A stretch of 64,000 bases of DNA from Klenkia marina. Lineage in GTDB: Bacteria; Actinomycetota; Actinomycetes; Mycobacteriales; Geodermatophilaceae. Under the pieces are notes generated by a model. That model ran no database searches, was not told where the DNA came from, and saw only the letters and a program-made list of their open reading frames with translations. Of this stretch, positions 33,463 through 42,036 are shown piece by piece. Made by a program: the position numbers and the translations under genes. The first letter of the stretch is position 1. Every line of letters begins with the position of its first letter. The DNA lies in the NCBI RefSeq assembly GCF_900101025.1, contig NZ_FMUH01000001.1:186001-250000 (forward strand). The letters are read 5' to 3'.

Positions 33463-33896
33463 CGGGCGAACCGGCGCAGCGACAGCCGCACCCCGGCGAC
33501 GAACGCCGGCTTCACCAGCGGCCAGCCCAGCCGGCCGAGCGCCCCCAGCGGCAGGTCGAGGGTCTCCACCCACACGAACGTCGAGCCGCCGTCCCGCTCG
33601 CGCACCTGGAAGCTGCCGGTCCCGCGCACCACCCGGCCGGTGTGCCGGACGTCGACCACGTTCGGCGGGTCCCAGCCGGTGATGGTCATGCGGTCGAGCA
33701 CGCCGAGCCGTCGTCCGCCGGGCAGCGGCACGCCGGTGCGCGCCTCGATGCGGCCACCCACCTCCTGCGCGTCGCCGTCCACGGTCCGGACGTCGGTGAG
33801 CAGCATCCACTCGCCCTGCGTCGTCCAGTCCACGAGCGCGGCGAACACCTGCTCGCGCGACGCGGCGACGTCCACGGTCTCGACCAGCTCAGGCAC
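33438..33896 (-). CDS. SRPBCC family protein
   Basis: A 152-residue START-like protein: ETVDVAASREQVFAALVDW at the N-terminus, central beta-strands (MTITGWDPPNVVDVRHTGRV) and a long C-terminal helix (VKPAFVAGVRLSLRRFARYA). This is the fold of polyketide cyclase/dehydrase-like lipid carriers, with no specific ligand evident. The GTG start overlaps the upstream DivIVA-like gene by 8 bases, making it the last gene of the dapE operon. It overlaps the convergent small membrane protein gene at its 3' end. Confidence 0.88.
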   Translation of the reverse strand: MPELVETVDVAASREQVFAALVDWTTQGEWMLLTDVRTVDGDAQEVGGRIEARTGVPLPGGRRLGVLDRMTITGWDPPNVVDVRHTGRVVRGTGSFQVRERDGGSTFVWVETLDLPLGALGRLGWPLVKPAFVAGVRLSLRRFARYAESRAR

Positions 33897-34221
33897 TGCG
33901 GGGCTCCTCGTCGGCAGGGGTACGGGCGTCGAGCTCGGCCTGCAACCGGGCGATCTCGACGTCGCGCTCGTCGATGGTCTGCGCCAACTGCTCCAGCAGC
34001 CAGTCGACCTCGGTCATCCGGTACCCGCGCACGGTCACCGACACCTGCAGCGCCCGCACGTCGTCCCCGGTGACCGGGCGGTCGTCGGGCAGCTCGACCG
34101 GCGAGCGGTCCAGCTCGGCCGGGGGCTGGGTCTCCCCGCGGCCCAGCAGCAGCGAGGCGCCCAGGAACAGCAGCCCGCCGACCAGCACCAGGCCGACGAC
34201 GAAGACGACGAAGCTCAGCAC
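33889..34221 (-). CDS. DivIVA-like domain small membrane protein
   Basis: A 110-residue protein with an N-terminal membrane helix (VVFVVGLVLVGGLLFLGASL), a polar linker, and a coiled-coil DivIVA-like C-terminus (VRGYRMTEVDWLLEQLAQTI then DERDVEIARLQAELD). It resembles Rv1209 of M. tuberculosis as I recall it. DivIVA/Wag31 proteins direct polar growth; short versions like this may tether to the membrane. GAGGG lies about 10 bases before the GTG at 34221. Five bases separate it from the LOG-type gene. Confidence 0.85.
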   Translation of the reverse strand: MLSFVVFVVGLVLVGGLLFLGASLLLGRGETQPPAELDRSPVELPDDRPVTGDDVRALQVSVTVRGYRMTEVDWLLEQLAQTIDERDVEIARLQAELDARTPADEEPRSA

Positions 34222-34226
34222 CGGGG

Positions 34227-35027
34227 TCAGCCCTCGACGGAGGCGGGCTCGCCCGAGTCCTGCCCTGCGGCCTCGCGGGCCGCCTCGGCGTCGCGGATGA
34301 CCCGCACGGCCTCGGCGACGTCGTCGGTGACCGTGATGAGGTCGAGGTCCTTCGGCGAGATCATCGCGTGGTCGGCCAGCGTGCCGCGGATCCAGTCCAT
34401 GAGGCCCGACCAGTACGCGGTGCCGAACAGGATCACCGGGAACCGGGTGACCTTGGTGGTCTGCACCAGCGTCAGCGCCTCGAACAGCTCGTCGAGGGTC
34501 CCGAAGCCCCCGGGCAGGATCACGAAGGCCTGCGCGTACTTCACGAACATGGTCTTGCGCACGAAGAAGTAGCGGAACGAGATGCCGACGTCGACCCACT
34601 CGTTGAGCTCCTGCTCGAACGGCAGCTCGATGCCCAGACCGACCGACATGCCACCGGCCTCGCAGGCACCCTTGTTGGCCGCCTCCATCGCGCCCGGCCC
34701 GCCACCGGTGATGACCGCGTAGCCGGCCTCCGCGAGCGCGGCGCCGAGTTCGACCCCGGCGGCGTAGAACGGGTCGTCGGGCTTCGTGCGGGCGCTGCCG
34801 AACACGCTGACCGCGCGGGGCAGGTCGGCCAGCAGGCCGAAGCCCTCGACGAACTCGGCCTGGATGCGGAGGACACGCCACGGGTCGCCGTGAACCCAGT
34901 CCGAGGGGCCGCGGGAGTCCAGCAGCCGCTGGTCGGTCGTCGTGCCGGCGCGGCGCGGGTCGGGGTCGTCGCCGCGCAGCTGGACCGGGCCGCGCGTGCG
35001 GGCCCGTCGGGTGCCGTTGTCGCTCAT
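34227..35027 (-). CDS. LOG-family (TIGR00730) Rossmann-fold protein
   Basis: A 266-residue LOG-family protein with the paired signatures [17 protein letters not shown] and [17 protein letters not shown]. Family members are cytokinin-activating phosphoribohydrolases that release adenine-type bases from nucleoside 5'-monophosphates. In M. tuberculosis Rv1205 is the functional LOG homologue, and it likewise lies near dapE and dapD. The ATG overlaps the dapE stop (ATGA). The role here could be nucleotide salvage or cytokinin production. Confidence 0.93.
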   Translation of the reverse strand: MSDNGTRRARTRGPVQLRGDDPDPRRAGTTTDQRLLDSRGPSDWVHGDPWRVLRIQAEFVEGFGLLADLPRAVSVFGSARTKPDDPFYAAGVELGAALAEAGYAVITGGGPGAMEAANKGACEAGGMSVGLGIELPFEQELNEWVDVGISFRYFFVRKTMFVKYAQAFVILPGGFGTLDELFEALTLVQTTKVTRFPVILFGTAYWSGLMDWIRGTLADHAMISPKDLDLITVTDDVAEAVRVIRDAEAAREAAGQDSGEPASVEG

Positions 35028-36145
35028 GCCGCACTCCCCGTGCTCGTCAAGTAGGCGATCAATGCGTCCTCGGCGGGCTGCAGCCGGTCGACCCGGACGT
35101 GCTCGCCCCGCTGGTGCGCCTGGTTCGGGTCACCGGGACCGTAGTTGACCGCCGGGATGCCGAAGGCGGCGAACCGCGCGACGTCGGTCCAGCCCAGCTT
35201 GGCGCGGGCCGGCCGGCCCACCGCGGCGACGAACTCCGCGGCCGCGGGCTCGGCCAGCCCCGGCAGCGCGCCGCCGGACATGTCGGTCACCTCGAGGGTG
35301 ACGCCGGCGGCCAGCGCGTCGGCGAACACCTCGCGCACGTGCGCCTCGGCGTCGTCCTCGTCGCGGTCGGGGGCGAACCGGAAGTTGACGGTCACCCGGC
35401 ACTCGTCGGGGACGACGTTGCCGGCCACCCCGCCCTCGATGCGCACCGCGTTGAGGCCCTCGTGGAAGTGCAGCCCGTCGATCTCGACCTCGCGCGCCTC
35501 GTACGCGCCCAGCACCGCGAGGATCGAGGACGCCCCGTGGATGGCGTTCGCGCCCAGCCACGACCGGGCACTGTGCGCGCGCTTCCCCGGCACGGTGAGG
35601 ACGACGCGCATCGTGCCCTGGCAACCACCCTCGACGTCGCCGTCGGTCGGCTCGAGCAGGATCGCGAGGTCGCCGTACAGCCACCCGCGCAGCTCGCGGG
35701 CCACCTGGCCGAGGCCGTTCTTCACCGCCTCGACCTCCTCGTTGTCGTAGAACACGAAGGTGAGGTCGCGGGCCGGGGCGGCGCCGGGGGTGCCGAACAT
35801 CCCGGCCACCCGCAGCATCAACGCGTCGCCGGCCTTCATGTCGCTGGTGCCGCAGCCGTACAGGCGGTCCTCGCCGTCCACCGTCTCCCGCCGGCTGGGC
35901 ACGTTGTCGGCGACGGGCACGGTGTCCAGGTGCCCGGCCAGCACGACGCGGGTGTCGCGCCCGAGGTCGGTGCGGGCGAGCACGTTGTTGCCGATCCGCA
36001 CCACCTCCAGCCCACCCAGCCCGCGCAGCGCGGTCTCGACGAGGTCGGCCAGCGGCCCCTCGGTGCCCGACACGGAGGGGAGGTCGACCAGCGCGCGGGT
36101 CAGCGCCAGGACGTCGGCGGACAGGTCGAGCCCCGGAGCGGTCAC
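35024..36145 (-). CDS. dapE: Succinyl-diaminopimelate desuccinylase
   Basis: A 373-residue M20 metallopeptidase-fold enzyme of the lysine/DAP pathway; it removes succinate from N-succinyl-LL-DAP. Zinc ligand motifs are [30 protein letters not shown] and [13 protein letters not shown]; the C-terminal histidine lies in [12 protein letters not shown]. The GTG at 36145 follows a TAGGCT hexamer by 7 bases, whose TAG is also the stop codon of the upstream small membrane protein. It heads an operon with the LOG-type, DivIVA-like and SRPBCC genes. Confidence 0.95.
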   Translation of the reverse strand: MTAPGLDLSADVLALTRALVDLPSVSGTEGPLADLVETALRGLGGLEVVRIGNNVLARTDLGRDTRVVLAGHLDTVPVADNVPSRRETVDGEDRLYGCGTSDMKAGDALMLRVAGMFGTPGAAPARDLTFVFYDNEEVEAVKNGLGQVARELRGWLYGDLAILLEPTDGDVEGGCQGTMRVVLTVPGKRAHSARSWLGANAIHGASSILAVLGAYEAREVEIDGLHFHEGLNAVRIEGGVAGNVVPDECRVTVNFRFAPDRDEDDAEAHVREVFADALAAGVTLEVTDMSGGALPGLAEPAAAEFVAAVGRPARAKLGWTDVARFAAFGIPAVNYGPGDPNQAHQRGEHVRVDRLQPAEDALIAYLTSTGSAA

Positions 36146-36152
36146 GGCCGCC

Positions 36153-36158
36153 AGCCTA
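36153..36158 (-). promoter_or_regulatory. -10 box of leaderless dapE overlapping a stop codon
   Basis: TAGGCT on the minus strand (36158-36153) lies 7 bases before the dapE GTG. Its first three bases are the TAG stop of the preceding gene. Confidence 0.45.
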
Positions 36159-36344
36159 GGAGGGCCCGGTCCCCCTCCTGCGCACGTACCGGACGAGCAG
36201 CGCCACGGAGCCGACGACGAGCAGCACGCCGATGCCCTGCAGGCCCGGGGAGTCGTCGGCCCCACCCGCCACCACCGAGGCCACGCCCAGCAGCACGCCG
36301 AGGGTGGCGGCGAACGCGGCGAGCAGCACGGGGCGGTCGGTCAC
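36156..36344 (-). CDS. Small two-helix membrane protein
   Basis: A 62-residue protein with two hydrophobic stretches ([37 protein letters not shown]) and a basic end (RRRGTGPS). I do not recognise a family. It lies between the divergent dapD and the dapE gene and starts with GTG at 36344, 38 bases from the dapD start on the other strand. Size and composition suit a real gene, but support is moderate. Confidence 0.65.
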   Translation of the reverse strand: MTDRPVLLAAFAATLGVLLGVASVVAGGADDSPGLQGIGVLLVVGSVALLVRYVRRRGTGPS

Positions 36345-36367
36345 GGACCCATGATGGCCGCCCTCGG

Positions 36368-36373
36368 TAGCCT
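36368..36373 (+). promoter_or_regulatory. -10 box of leaderless dapD
   Basis: TAGCCT ends 8 bases before the dapD GTG, and no ribosome binding site is visible. Confidence 0.45.
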
Positions 36374-36381
36374 CGGCGACC

Positions 36382-37356
36382 GTGACTGATGCACCCACCG
36401 GCGCCACCGCCGTCGGCCTCGCGACCGTGACCACCGCAGGCGTCGTCCTCGACACCTGGTACCCCTCCCCGGCCCTCGGCGACGTCGCGACCACCGGCAC
36501 CGAGCGGCTGGGCACCCTGGAGCTCGAGGGCGAGCTCGGCCCGGACTTCGGGTCGCTGCTGCGCATCGACGACGCCCGCGGCGTCGAGGTGGTCGCCGTC
36601 CGGACGACGATCGCCGACCTCGCCGCCGCCCCGGTCGACGCGCACGACGTCTACCTGCGCCTGCACCTGCTCTCGCACCGTCTGGTGCGCCCGCACGGCC
36701 TGAGCCTCGACGGCCAGTTCGGCCTGCTCGCCAACGTCGCCTGGACCAGCGCCGGCCCGGTCGAGGCCGCCGACTGGACGCCGGTGCGCGCGGCGAAGGT
36801 CCGGGCCGCCCACGGCCACGTCACCGTCACCCACGTCGACAAGTTCCCCCGGATGGTCGACTACGTGCTGCCCTCGGGCGTGCGCATCGGCGACGCCGAC
36901 CGCGTGCGGCTGGGCGCCCACCTGGCCGAGGGCACCACCGTCATGCACGAGGGCTTCGTGAACTTCAACGCCGGCACGCTCGGCCCCTCGATGGTCGAGG
37001 GCCGCATCTCCGCCGGGGTCGTGGTGGGTGCGGACTCCGACATCGGCGGCGGCGCCTCGATCATGGGCACCCTGTCCGGCGGCGGCAAGCAGGTCGTGTC
37101 GATCGGGTCGGGCTGCCTGCTGGGGGCCAACGCCGGCATCGGCATCTCCCTGGGCGACAAGAGCGTCGTCGAGGCCGGCTGCTACGTCACCGCCGGCTCC
37201 CGGGTCACGCTTCCCGACGGCTCCGTGGTCAAGGCGCTGGAGCTCTCGGGCCGGCCCGGGCTGCTGTTCCGCCGCAACTCGGTGTCCGGTGCGCTCGAGG
37301 CCCTGCCCCGGGACGGCGACTGGGGCGCGCTGAACGCCGCCCTGCACGCCAACTGA
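36382..37356 (+). CDS. dapD: Tetrahydrodipicolinate N-succinyltransferase
   Basis: A 324-residue actinobacterial-type DapD. It transfers succinyl from succinyl-CoA to tetrahydrodipicolinate. The C-terminal half is a left-handed beta-helix with hexapeptide repeats ([58 protein letters not shown]). The N-terminal domain includes [19 protein letters not shown]. It starts with GTG and is probably leaderless. Diverging from dapE, it makes the substrate chain completed by DapC and DapE encoded nearby. Confidence 0.96.
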   Translation: MTDAPTGATAVGLATVTTAGVVLDTWYPSPALGDVATTGTERLGTLELEGELGPDFGSLLRIDDARGVEVVAVRTTIADLAAAPVDAHDVYLRLHLLSHRLVRPHGLSLDGQFGLLANVAWTSAGPVEAADWTPVRAAKVRAAHGHVTVTHVDKFPRMVDYVLPSGVRIGDADRVRLGAHLAEGTTVMHEGFVNFNAGTLGPSMVEGRISAGVVVGADSDIGGGASIMGTLSGGGKQVVSIGSGCLLGANAGIGISLGDKSVVEAGCYVTAGSRVTLPDGSVVKALELSGRPGLLFRRNSVSGALEALPRDGDWGALNAALHAN

Positions 37357-37359
37357 GGC

Positions 37360-38460
37360 TCAGGTGAGGCCGGCGGGCTCCGCGGGCGGCGTCGTGAGGT
37401 GCTCGACCAAGGCGGCGACGAACTCCTGCGGGCGCTCGACGTGCGGCGCGTGGCCGACCCCGGGGAGCACCACCTCGCGGTAGGCCCCGCCGCTGGCGGC
37501 GTACCGGTCGAGCACGGCGCGGGTCTGCCCGACCATCGGCTGCGGCGGGAACGCGTCGGCGCCCGGCCAGCCGGGCACCGCGCCGATCGAGCCGAGGAAG
37601 GCCAGGTCGAAGGCCGAGGTGTCGCTGACGATCTGGTCGGCGTCGCCGCGCACCCACAGCACCGGGGGCTTGAGCGGCAGGTCGGTGATGCCCGAGACGT
37701 CGAGGACGGTCGGGGCCAGCGTGTTGAGCACGCCGCGTGCCCCGGGAGCCGCACCCGGCCAGGCGTCGGTGGCGACGACGTCACCGGGGTAGTGGTCCTC
37801 GCCGGTGCGGGTGGTCAGCATCGAGGCCACGTAGACGTCCTCCAGCCGGTCGTCGACGGGCAGGCTGTCCGGGGCGACGTAGAAGGCGCGGAAGATCGAC
37901 CGCGGGCTCGTGGGTGCCTCCGCGGTCGTGACACCGGCGGCCAGCGCGGCCACGAAGTCCGGGTTCGCCCCGCCCGCCCCGGACCCGGTGCCGTCCGGGT
38001 GCACCCGCGCACCGTCGGCGCCGGTCGTGCCGCCGAAGCCGTAGGGGGACACGGGCGCCACCAGGGTCACCGAGGCGACGCGCTCGGCGTGGTCGAGCAG
38101 GTGCTGCAGGACGACGCCCCCGCCCATGCTCCAGCCCACCAGGTGCACCCGCTCGACGCCGAGGGCCTCGACCAGCGCGGCGAGGTCGTCGGACCAGTCG
38201 CGCACCCCGCGGGTGGCGTCCACGGGCTCGGGGTCGGTGCCGCCGAAGCCGCGCAGGTCCACCGCCAGGGCGCGCCACGACGGCGCCAGCGCGAGCAGCG
38301 GTTGCTGCCAGAACAGCGCCGAGCTGACGTTGCCGTGCACGAGGAGGACGGCGTCTCCGCCCGCGCGGGGGTCGACGTCCTCGCGGTGCAGCACCTGCTG
38401 GGTCAGCCGGGCGGTCTCGACGCGGGTGGCCCGGACACCGGGCAGCAGGGGCGCGGTCAC
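37360..38460 (-). CDS. Alpha/beta hydrolase
   Basis: A 366-residue hydrolase: oxyanion region LLVHGNVSSALFWQQPLL, nucleophile in VHLVGWSMGGGVVLQHLLD, acid candidate in WVRGDADQIVSDTS, histidine in LPGVGHAPHVERPQE. The lid between strands 6 and 7 is long (about 100 residues, including PDSLPVDDRLEDVYVASML), so it may accept a bulky substrate. The GTG follows TAGCGT by 7 bases. Its stop lies 3 bases from the convergent dapD stop. Confidence 0.92.
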   Translation of the reverse strand: MTAPLLPGVRATRVETARLTQQVLHREDVDPRAGGDAVLLVHGNVSSALFWQQPLLALAPSWRALAVDLRGFGGTDPEPVDATRGVRDWSDDLAALVEALGVERVHLVGWSMGGGVVLQHLLDHAERVASVTLVAPVSPYGFGGTTGADGARVHPDGTGSGAGGANPDFVAALAAGVTTAEAPTSPRSIFRAFYVAPDSLPVDDRLEDVYVASMLTTRTGEDHYPGDVVATDAWPGAAPGARGVLNTLAPTVLDVSGITDLPLKPPVLWVRGDADQIVSDTSAFDLAFLGSIGAVPGWPGADAFPPQPMVGQTRAVLDRYAASGGAYREVVLPGVGHAPHVERPQEFVAALVEHLTTPPAEPAGLT

Positions 38461-38467
38461 GGGTCAC

Positions 38468-38473
38468 ACGCTA
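38468..38473 (-). promoter_or_regulatory. -10 box of leaderless hydrolase gene
   Basis: TAGCGT on the minus strand lies 7 bases before the GTG at 38460. Confidence 0.43.
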
Positions 38474-38482
38474 GTCAGCGCC

Positions 38483-38488
38483 TACTCT
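38483..38488 (+). promoter_or_regulatory. -10 box of leaderless transglycosylase-like gene
   Basis: TACTCT ends 7 bases before the GTG at 38496. The divergent -10 box is only 9 bases away, so the promoters must interfere. Confidence 0.45.
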
Positions 38489-38495
38489 GGGAGCG

Positions 38496-39398
38496 GTGAC
38501 CAGCGCTCGGCCGGCGGCCCGTCCCGCCGCGGCGCGGCCCCGTCCCCGGCCGGCGCGAGCGCCGCAGCGCCGCCGGCGGCGGCGGAAGCGGAGCAGCCGC
38601 ATGGCCGGGCTGTGGGTGCCGCTGCTGGTCGTCGTCGTGGCCGTGGTCGGCCTCTCGTGGGACACCGACAGCCAGGGGGTGCCGCCGGTGGCCGGTCGCT
38701 GCACGATCGCGGGTTCACCGCTGACGTTGACCAACGAGCAGGCGGCCAACGCGGCCACCATCGCCGCCGTCTCCCGCTCGCGCGGGCTGCCCGAGCGGGC
38801 CACCACGATCGCGCTGGCCACCGCCCAGCAGGAGTCCCGGCTGCGCAACCTGGCCTACGGCGACCGCGACTCCCTCGGCCTGTTCCAGCAGCGCCCGTCG
38901 CAGGGCTGGGGCACGCCCGATCAGGTGCAGGACCCGGTCTACGCGACCGGGAAGTTCCTCGACGGCCTGGTCGAGGTCCCCGGCTGGGACACCGGCCGGC
39001 TCACCGAGGTCGCGCAGGCGGTGCAGCGCTCGGGCTTCCCCGAGGCCTACCAGCAGTGGGAGGAGATGGGCACGACCCTCTCCCGGGCACTGCTGGCCAC
39101 CACCCCGGCGGCGCTGTCGTGCACCTACAGCCCACCCGACGCGGCCGGACCGGTCGACGAGCGGGCCGCCGCGGTGGCCGACGTCGTCCGCCGCGAGGCC
39201 GGTGCCCCCACCGTCCTGGCCGGGGGTGTCGTGTCGGTGGCCGCCACGGGCTGGCCCGAGGCCACCTGGGCCGTCGCCCACGCCCGCACGCTGCAGCTCA
39301 CCGAGGTGCGCTTCACCGACTGGACCTGGACGCCGACCGGCGGCTGGGTGCAGACCGGCGAGGACGCCGGCGCCCTGCTGCTGCAGCTGGCGGTCTAG
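38496..39398 (+). CDS. Membrane-anchored lysozyme-like/transglycosylase-fold protein
   Basis: A 300-residue protein with a very basic cytoplasmic start (arginine runs around residues 15-35), one membrane helix (LWVPLLVVVVAVVGLSWDT) and an external domain. The latter contains ATTIALATAQQESRLRNLAY, GDRDSLGLFQQRPSQGWG and DPVYATGKFLDGLVEVPGW, a pattern of lytic transglycosylase-like proteins with a glutamate in the QQES segment. Some databases call homologues heavy-metal transporters, which the sequence does not support. A role in peptidoglycan processing is likely. Confidence 0.85.
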   Translation: MTSARPAARPAAARPRPRPARAPQRRRRRRKRSSRMAGLWVPLLVVVVAVVGLSWDTDSQGVPPVAGRCTIAGSPLTLTNEQAANAATIAAVSRSRGLPERATTIALATAQQESRLRNLAYGDRDSLGLFQQRPSQGWGTPDQVQDPVYATGKFLDGLVEVPGWDTGRLTEVAQAVQRSGFPEAYQQWEEMGTTLSRALLATTPAALSCTYSPPDAAGPVDERAAAVADVVRREAGAPTVLAGGVVSVAATGWPEATWAVAHARTLQLTEVRFTDWTWTPTGGWVQTGEDAGALLLQLAV

Positions 39399-40492
39399 GC
39401 GGTCAGGCGCTCCACCGCGGCGTCGACGCGCTCGTCGGTCGCGGTCAGCGCCATGCGCACGTGGCGCTCCCCCGCCGGCCCGTAGAACGCGCCCGGGGCG
39501 ACCACGACGCCCAGCGCGGCGAGGCGGTCGACCGTCGTCCAGCAGTCCTCGTCGCGGGTGACCCACAGGTACAGCCCGGCCTCGGAGTGCTCGATGCGGC
39601 CACCCCACGCCTGCACCGCGGCCCGCAGCCGGTCGCGGCGGGCGCCGTAGCGCGACCGGGCCAGCTCGACGTGGCCGTCGTCGCCCAGCGCCGCCGCGGC
39701 CGCGGCCTGCACCGGGCCGGGCACGAGCAGGCCGAGGTGCCGGCGGGTCTCCCACACCCGGGTGACCAGCGCCGGGTCACCCGACAGCAGCCCGGCCCGG
39801 TACCCCGCGGCGGTCGACTGCTTGGACAGCGAGTGGACGGCGAGCAGGCCCTCGTGGGTGGCCCCGGCCACCGAGGGGTGCAGCACCGACGTGGGGACGA
39901 CGTCCCAGCCGAGCTCGACGTAGCACTCGTCGGCCACCACGGGCACGCCGCGCTCGCGGCCCCACGCGACCCAGGCCCGCAGCTCCTCGGGCGTCAGCAC
40001 CCGGCCGTGCGGGTTGCCCGGGGAGTTCAGCCACACGAGCACCGGGTCGGCGACGTCGGCGGGCGGTGAGTCGGCGCGCAGCACCGAGAGCCCGGCCACG
40101 ACCGCGCCGACCTCGTAGGTGGGGTAGGCGACCTCGGGGATCACCACCGTCCCGGCGTGCAGCCCGAGCAGCGTCGGGAGCAGCGCGACCAGCTCCTTGG
40201 AGCCCACCGTCGGGATCACCGAGGGGACGGCCCCGAGCGGGTCGGCCACCGTCACGCCGAGCCGGCGCTCGAGCCACCCCGCGGCCGCCGTGCGCAGCTC
40301 AGCGGTGCCGAGCGCCGTCGGGTAGCCCGCCGAGTCCGACCCGTCGGACAGCGCGGTGCGCAGCACGTCCGGGGTCGGGTCGACCGGGGTGCCGATCGAG
40401 AGGTCGACCACGCCCCGCGGGTGCTCGGCGGCCTTCGCCCGGGCCGGCCGCAGCGAGTCCCAGGGGAAGTCCGGCAGCGAGCGGGAGCTCAC
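39395..40492 (-). CDS. dapC: Succinyldiaminopimelate transaminase
   Basis: A 365-residue class I PLP aminotransferase of the actinobacterial DapC type. It has DLSIGTPVDPTPDVLR at the N-terminus, LVWLNSPGNPHGRVLT, VVADECYVELGWD and the PLP lysine in LAVHSLSKQSTAAGYRAG. It makes N-succinyl-LL-DAP from the keto precursor between DapD and DapE. The GTG overlaps the ferredoxin gene stop (GTGA), the same ferredoxin-dapC pairing as M. tuberculosis Rv1177-Rv1178. Convergent with the transglycosylase-like gene, 4-base overlap. Confidence 0.94.
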   Translation of the reverse strand: MSSRSLPDFPWDSLRPARAKAAEHPRGVVDLSIGTPVDPTPDVLRTALSDGSDSAGYPTALGTAELRTAAAGWLERRLGVTVADPLGAVPSVIPTVGSKELVALLPTLLGLHAGTVVIPEVAYPTYEVGAVVAGLSVLRADSPPADVADPVLVWLNSPGNPHGRVLTPEELRAWVAWGRERGVPVVADECYVELGWDVVPTSVLHPSVAGATHEGLLAVHSLSKQSTAAGYRAGLLSGDPALVTRVWETRRHLGLLVPGPVQAAAAAALGDDGHVELARSRYGARRDRLRAAVQAWGGRIEHSEAGLYLWVTRDEDCWTTVDRLAALGVVVAPGAFYGPAGERHVRMALTATDERVDAAVERLTA

Positions 40493-40809
40493 TCCCCCTG
40501 CGGCGGCAGCGCCGCGACCAGCGGGTGGTCCTTGCCGACCTTGCCGGTGCGCGCGGCGCCACCGGGGCTGCCCAGCTCGGAGAAGAACTCCACGTTGGCG
40601 TTGTAGAAGTCCTTCCACTTGTCCGGGACGTCGTCCTCGTAGTAGATGGCCTCGACCGGGCAGACCGGCTCGCACGCACCGCAGTCGACGCACTCGTCGG
40701 GGTGGATGTAGAGCATGCGGTCGCCCTCGTAGATGCAGTCCACCGGGCACTCGTCGATGCACGCCTTGTCGAGCACGTCGACGCAGGCCTGGGTGATGAC
40801 GTAGGTCAC
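40489..40809 (-). CDS. fdxA: 7Fe ferredoxin
   Basis: A 106-residue ferredoxin with the FdxA/FdxC pattern: the N-terminal cysteines in VDVLDKACIDECPVDCIYEG and the classic CVDCGACEPVCPVEAIYYED, binding a [3Fe-4S] and a [4Fe-4S] cluster. It carries electrons in the cytoplasm for partners such as P450s or ferredoxin-dependent reductases; the sulfite reductase in this window could use such a donor. The GTG has GGAGGG 6 bases upstream. Translationally coupled to dapC. Confidence 0.96.
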   Translation of the reverse strand: MTYVITQACVDVLDKACIDECPVDCIYEGDRMLYIHPDECVDCGACEPVCPVEAIYYEDDVPDKWKDFYNANVEFFSELGSPGGAARTGKVGKDHPLVAALPPQGE

Positions 40810-40922
40810 GGGGGTCCCTCCGGGGTACGACCAGCTGGTTCTAGGGTCTGCACCAGTATGGCGGCGTCCGCGGCGCCCTGGAGGTCAGGGTCGCCTATCC
40901 CGCCACCCCCGGGAGGGAGATC

Positions 40923-41678
40923 GTGGGCCAACGACGCAGTCCCCTCGACGTGGTCGAGCTCGAGCGGCTGGCCGCCCGCGGCTGGCGGGGCACCGAGGCC
41001 GAGCCGTGGGGTGACTGGCTGCTGCGGGCCGGGGGTGCGGGGTTCAGCAGCCGCGCCCACTCCGCCCTCGTCGTCGGTGACCCCGGCGTCCCGCTGCCGG
41101 CCGCGGTCGACCGCGTGGTCGCCTGGTACGCCGCCCGCGGCCTGCGCCCCTGCGTGCAGCTGCCCGGCCGACAGGCCCGGCCCGCCGACGCGGTGTTCGC
41201 GGCCGCCGGCTGGGACCGCGACGAGGACACCATCGTGATGACCGTCGAGCTGGACGACGGGGAGCCCGGCCCCCGGGCCACCGTGCGGCTGGCCCCCGAG
41301 CCCGACGAGGCCTGGCTGGCCGCGTGCCGTCAGCACGGCACCCCGCTGCCCGCCGGCGCGGAGGTCGTGCTGACCGGTGCCGACCGCACCGCGTTCGCCT
41401 CCGTGCTGGGCGAGGACGGCGAGGTCGTCGCCGTGGCCCGGGGGGTGCTCACCGACGACTGGCTGGGCATCACCGCGGTGACCGTCGCCGAGGCGGCCCG
41501 CCGCGGCGGGCTGGCCACCTCGCTGACCCGCGGCCTGCAGTCCTGGGCGGTCGACGAGGGCGCCCGCTGGTGCTACCTGCAGGTGGTGGCCGGCAACGCC
41601 CCGGCGCGGGCGCTGTACCGGCGGCTGGGCTTCATCGAGCACCACCGCTACCACTACCGGCGGGCACCGGTCGGCTGA
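40923..41678 (+). CDS. GNAT family N-acetyltransferase
   Basis: A 251-residue protein with an N-terminal GNAT-like half (DWLLRAGGAGFSSRAHSALV) and a canonical C-terminal acetyl-CoA domain (GITAVTVAEAARRGGLATSL, then [20 protein letters not shown]). It probably acetylates a small molecule or protein N-terminus. A good ribosome binding site (GGGAGGGAG) precedes the GTG. The gene overlaps the convergent small membrane protein gene by 47 bases. Confidence 0.92.
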   Translation: MGQRRSPLDVVELERLAARGWRGTEAEPWGDWLLRAGGAGFSSRAHSALVVGDPGVPLPAAVDRVVAWYAARGLRPCVQLPGRQARPADAVFAAAGWDRDEDTIVMTVELDDGEPGPRATVRLAPEPDEAWLAACRQHGTPLPAGAEVVLTGADRTAFASVLGEDGEVVAVARGVLTDDWLGITAVTVAEAARRGGLATSLTRGLQSWAVDEGARWCYLQVVAGNAPARALYRRLGFIEHHRYHYRRAPVG

Positions 41679-42036
41679 GCACGCGGCCCACCGCGAACGC
41701 CCCGAACAGCACCCCGACCAGCAGGAACCCCAGGCCCACCAGCTGGGCCGGGACCGTCTGGCCGGTGATGAGCAGGTCACCCTCGGGACGGCGCACCGAG
41801 GCACCGACCGCGACGACCACCCACACCAGCGCGGGCAGCACGCCGACCACCCGCGAGCCGGACAACCGGTGCGCCCAGGTGACCAGCAGCAGGTTGCCCA
41901 CCGCCGCGGCCAGGACGGAGACCGGGACCGGCACCGGGCCGATGCGCAGCGGCAGCCAGAGGACCTCGACCACGGCCAGCCAGGCCGCGACCAGCACGGC
42001 CAGCAGGCCCCAGCCGACGGTGCGCAGCGTGGTCAC
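41632..42036 (-). CDS. Small membrane protein coupled to mshB
   Basis: A 134-residue protein with four predicted helices ([76 protein letters not shown]). No known domain is seen. The GTG overlaps the mshB stop (GTGA), so it is co-translated with the mycothiol enzyme; a functional link is not established. The 3' end overlaps the GNAT gene on the other strand. Confidence 0.82.
   Translation of the reverse strand: MTTLRTVGWGLLAVLVAAWLAVVEVLWLPLRIGPVPVPVSVLAAAVGNLLLVTWAHRLSGSRVVGVLPALVWVVVAVGASVRRPEGDLLITGQTVPAQLVGLGFLLVGVLFGAFAVGRVLSRPVPAGSGSGGAR

Noticed and set aside
38496-39398. Heavy-metal transporter annotation
   Set aside because: Only one membrane helix and a lysozyme-like external domain.
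40836-40845. Palindrome ACCAGCTGGT upstream of the ferredoxin gene
   Set aside because: Ten bases is short enough to arise by chance in this GC-rich sequence, and I found no second copy or conserved placement.
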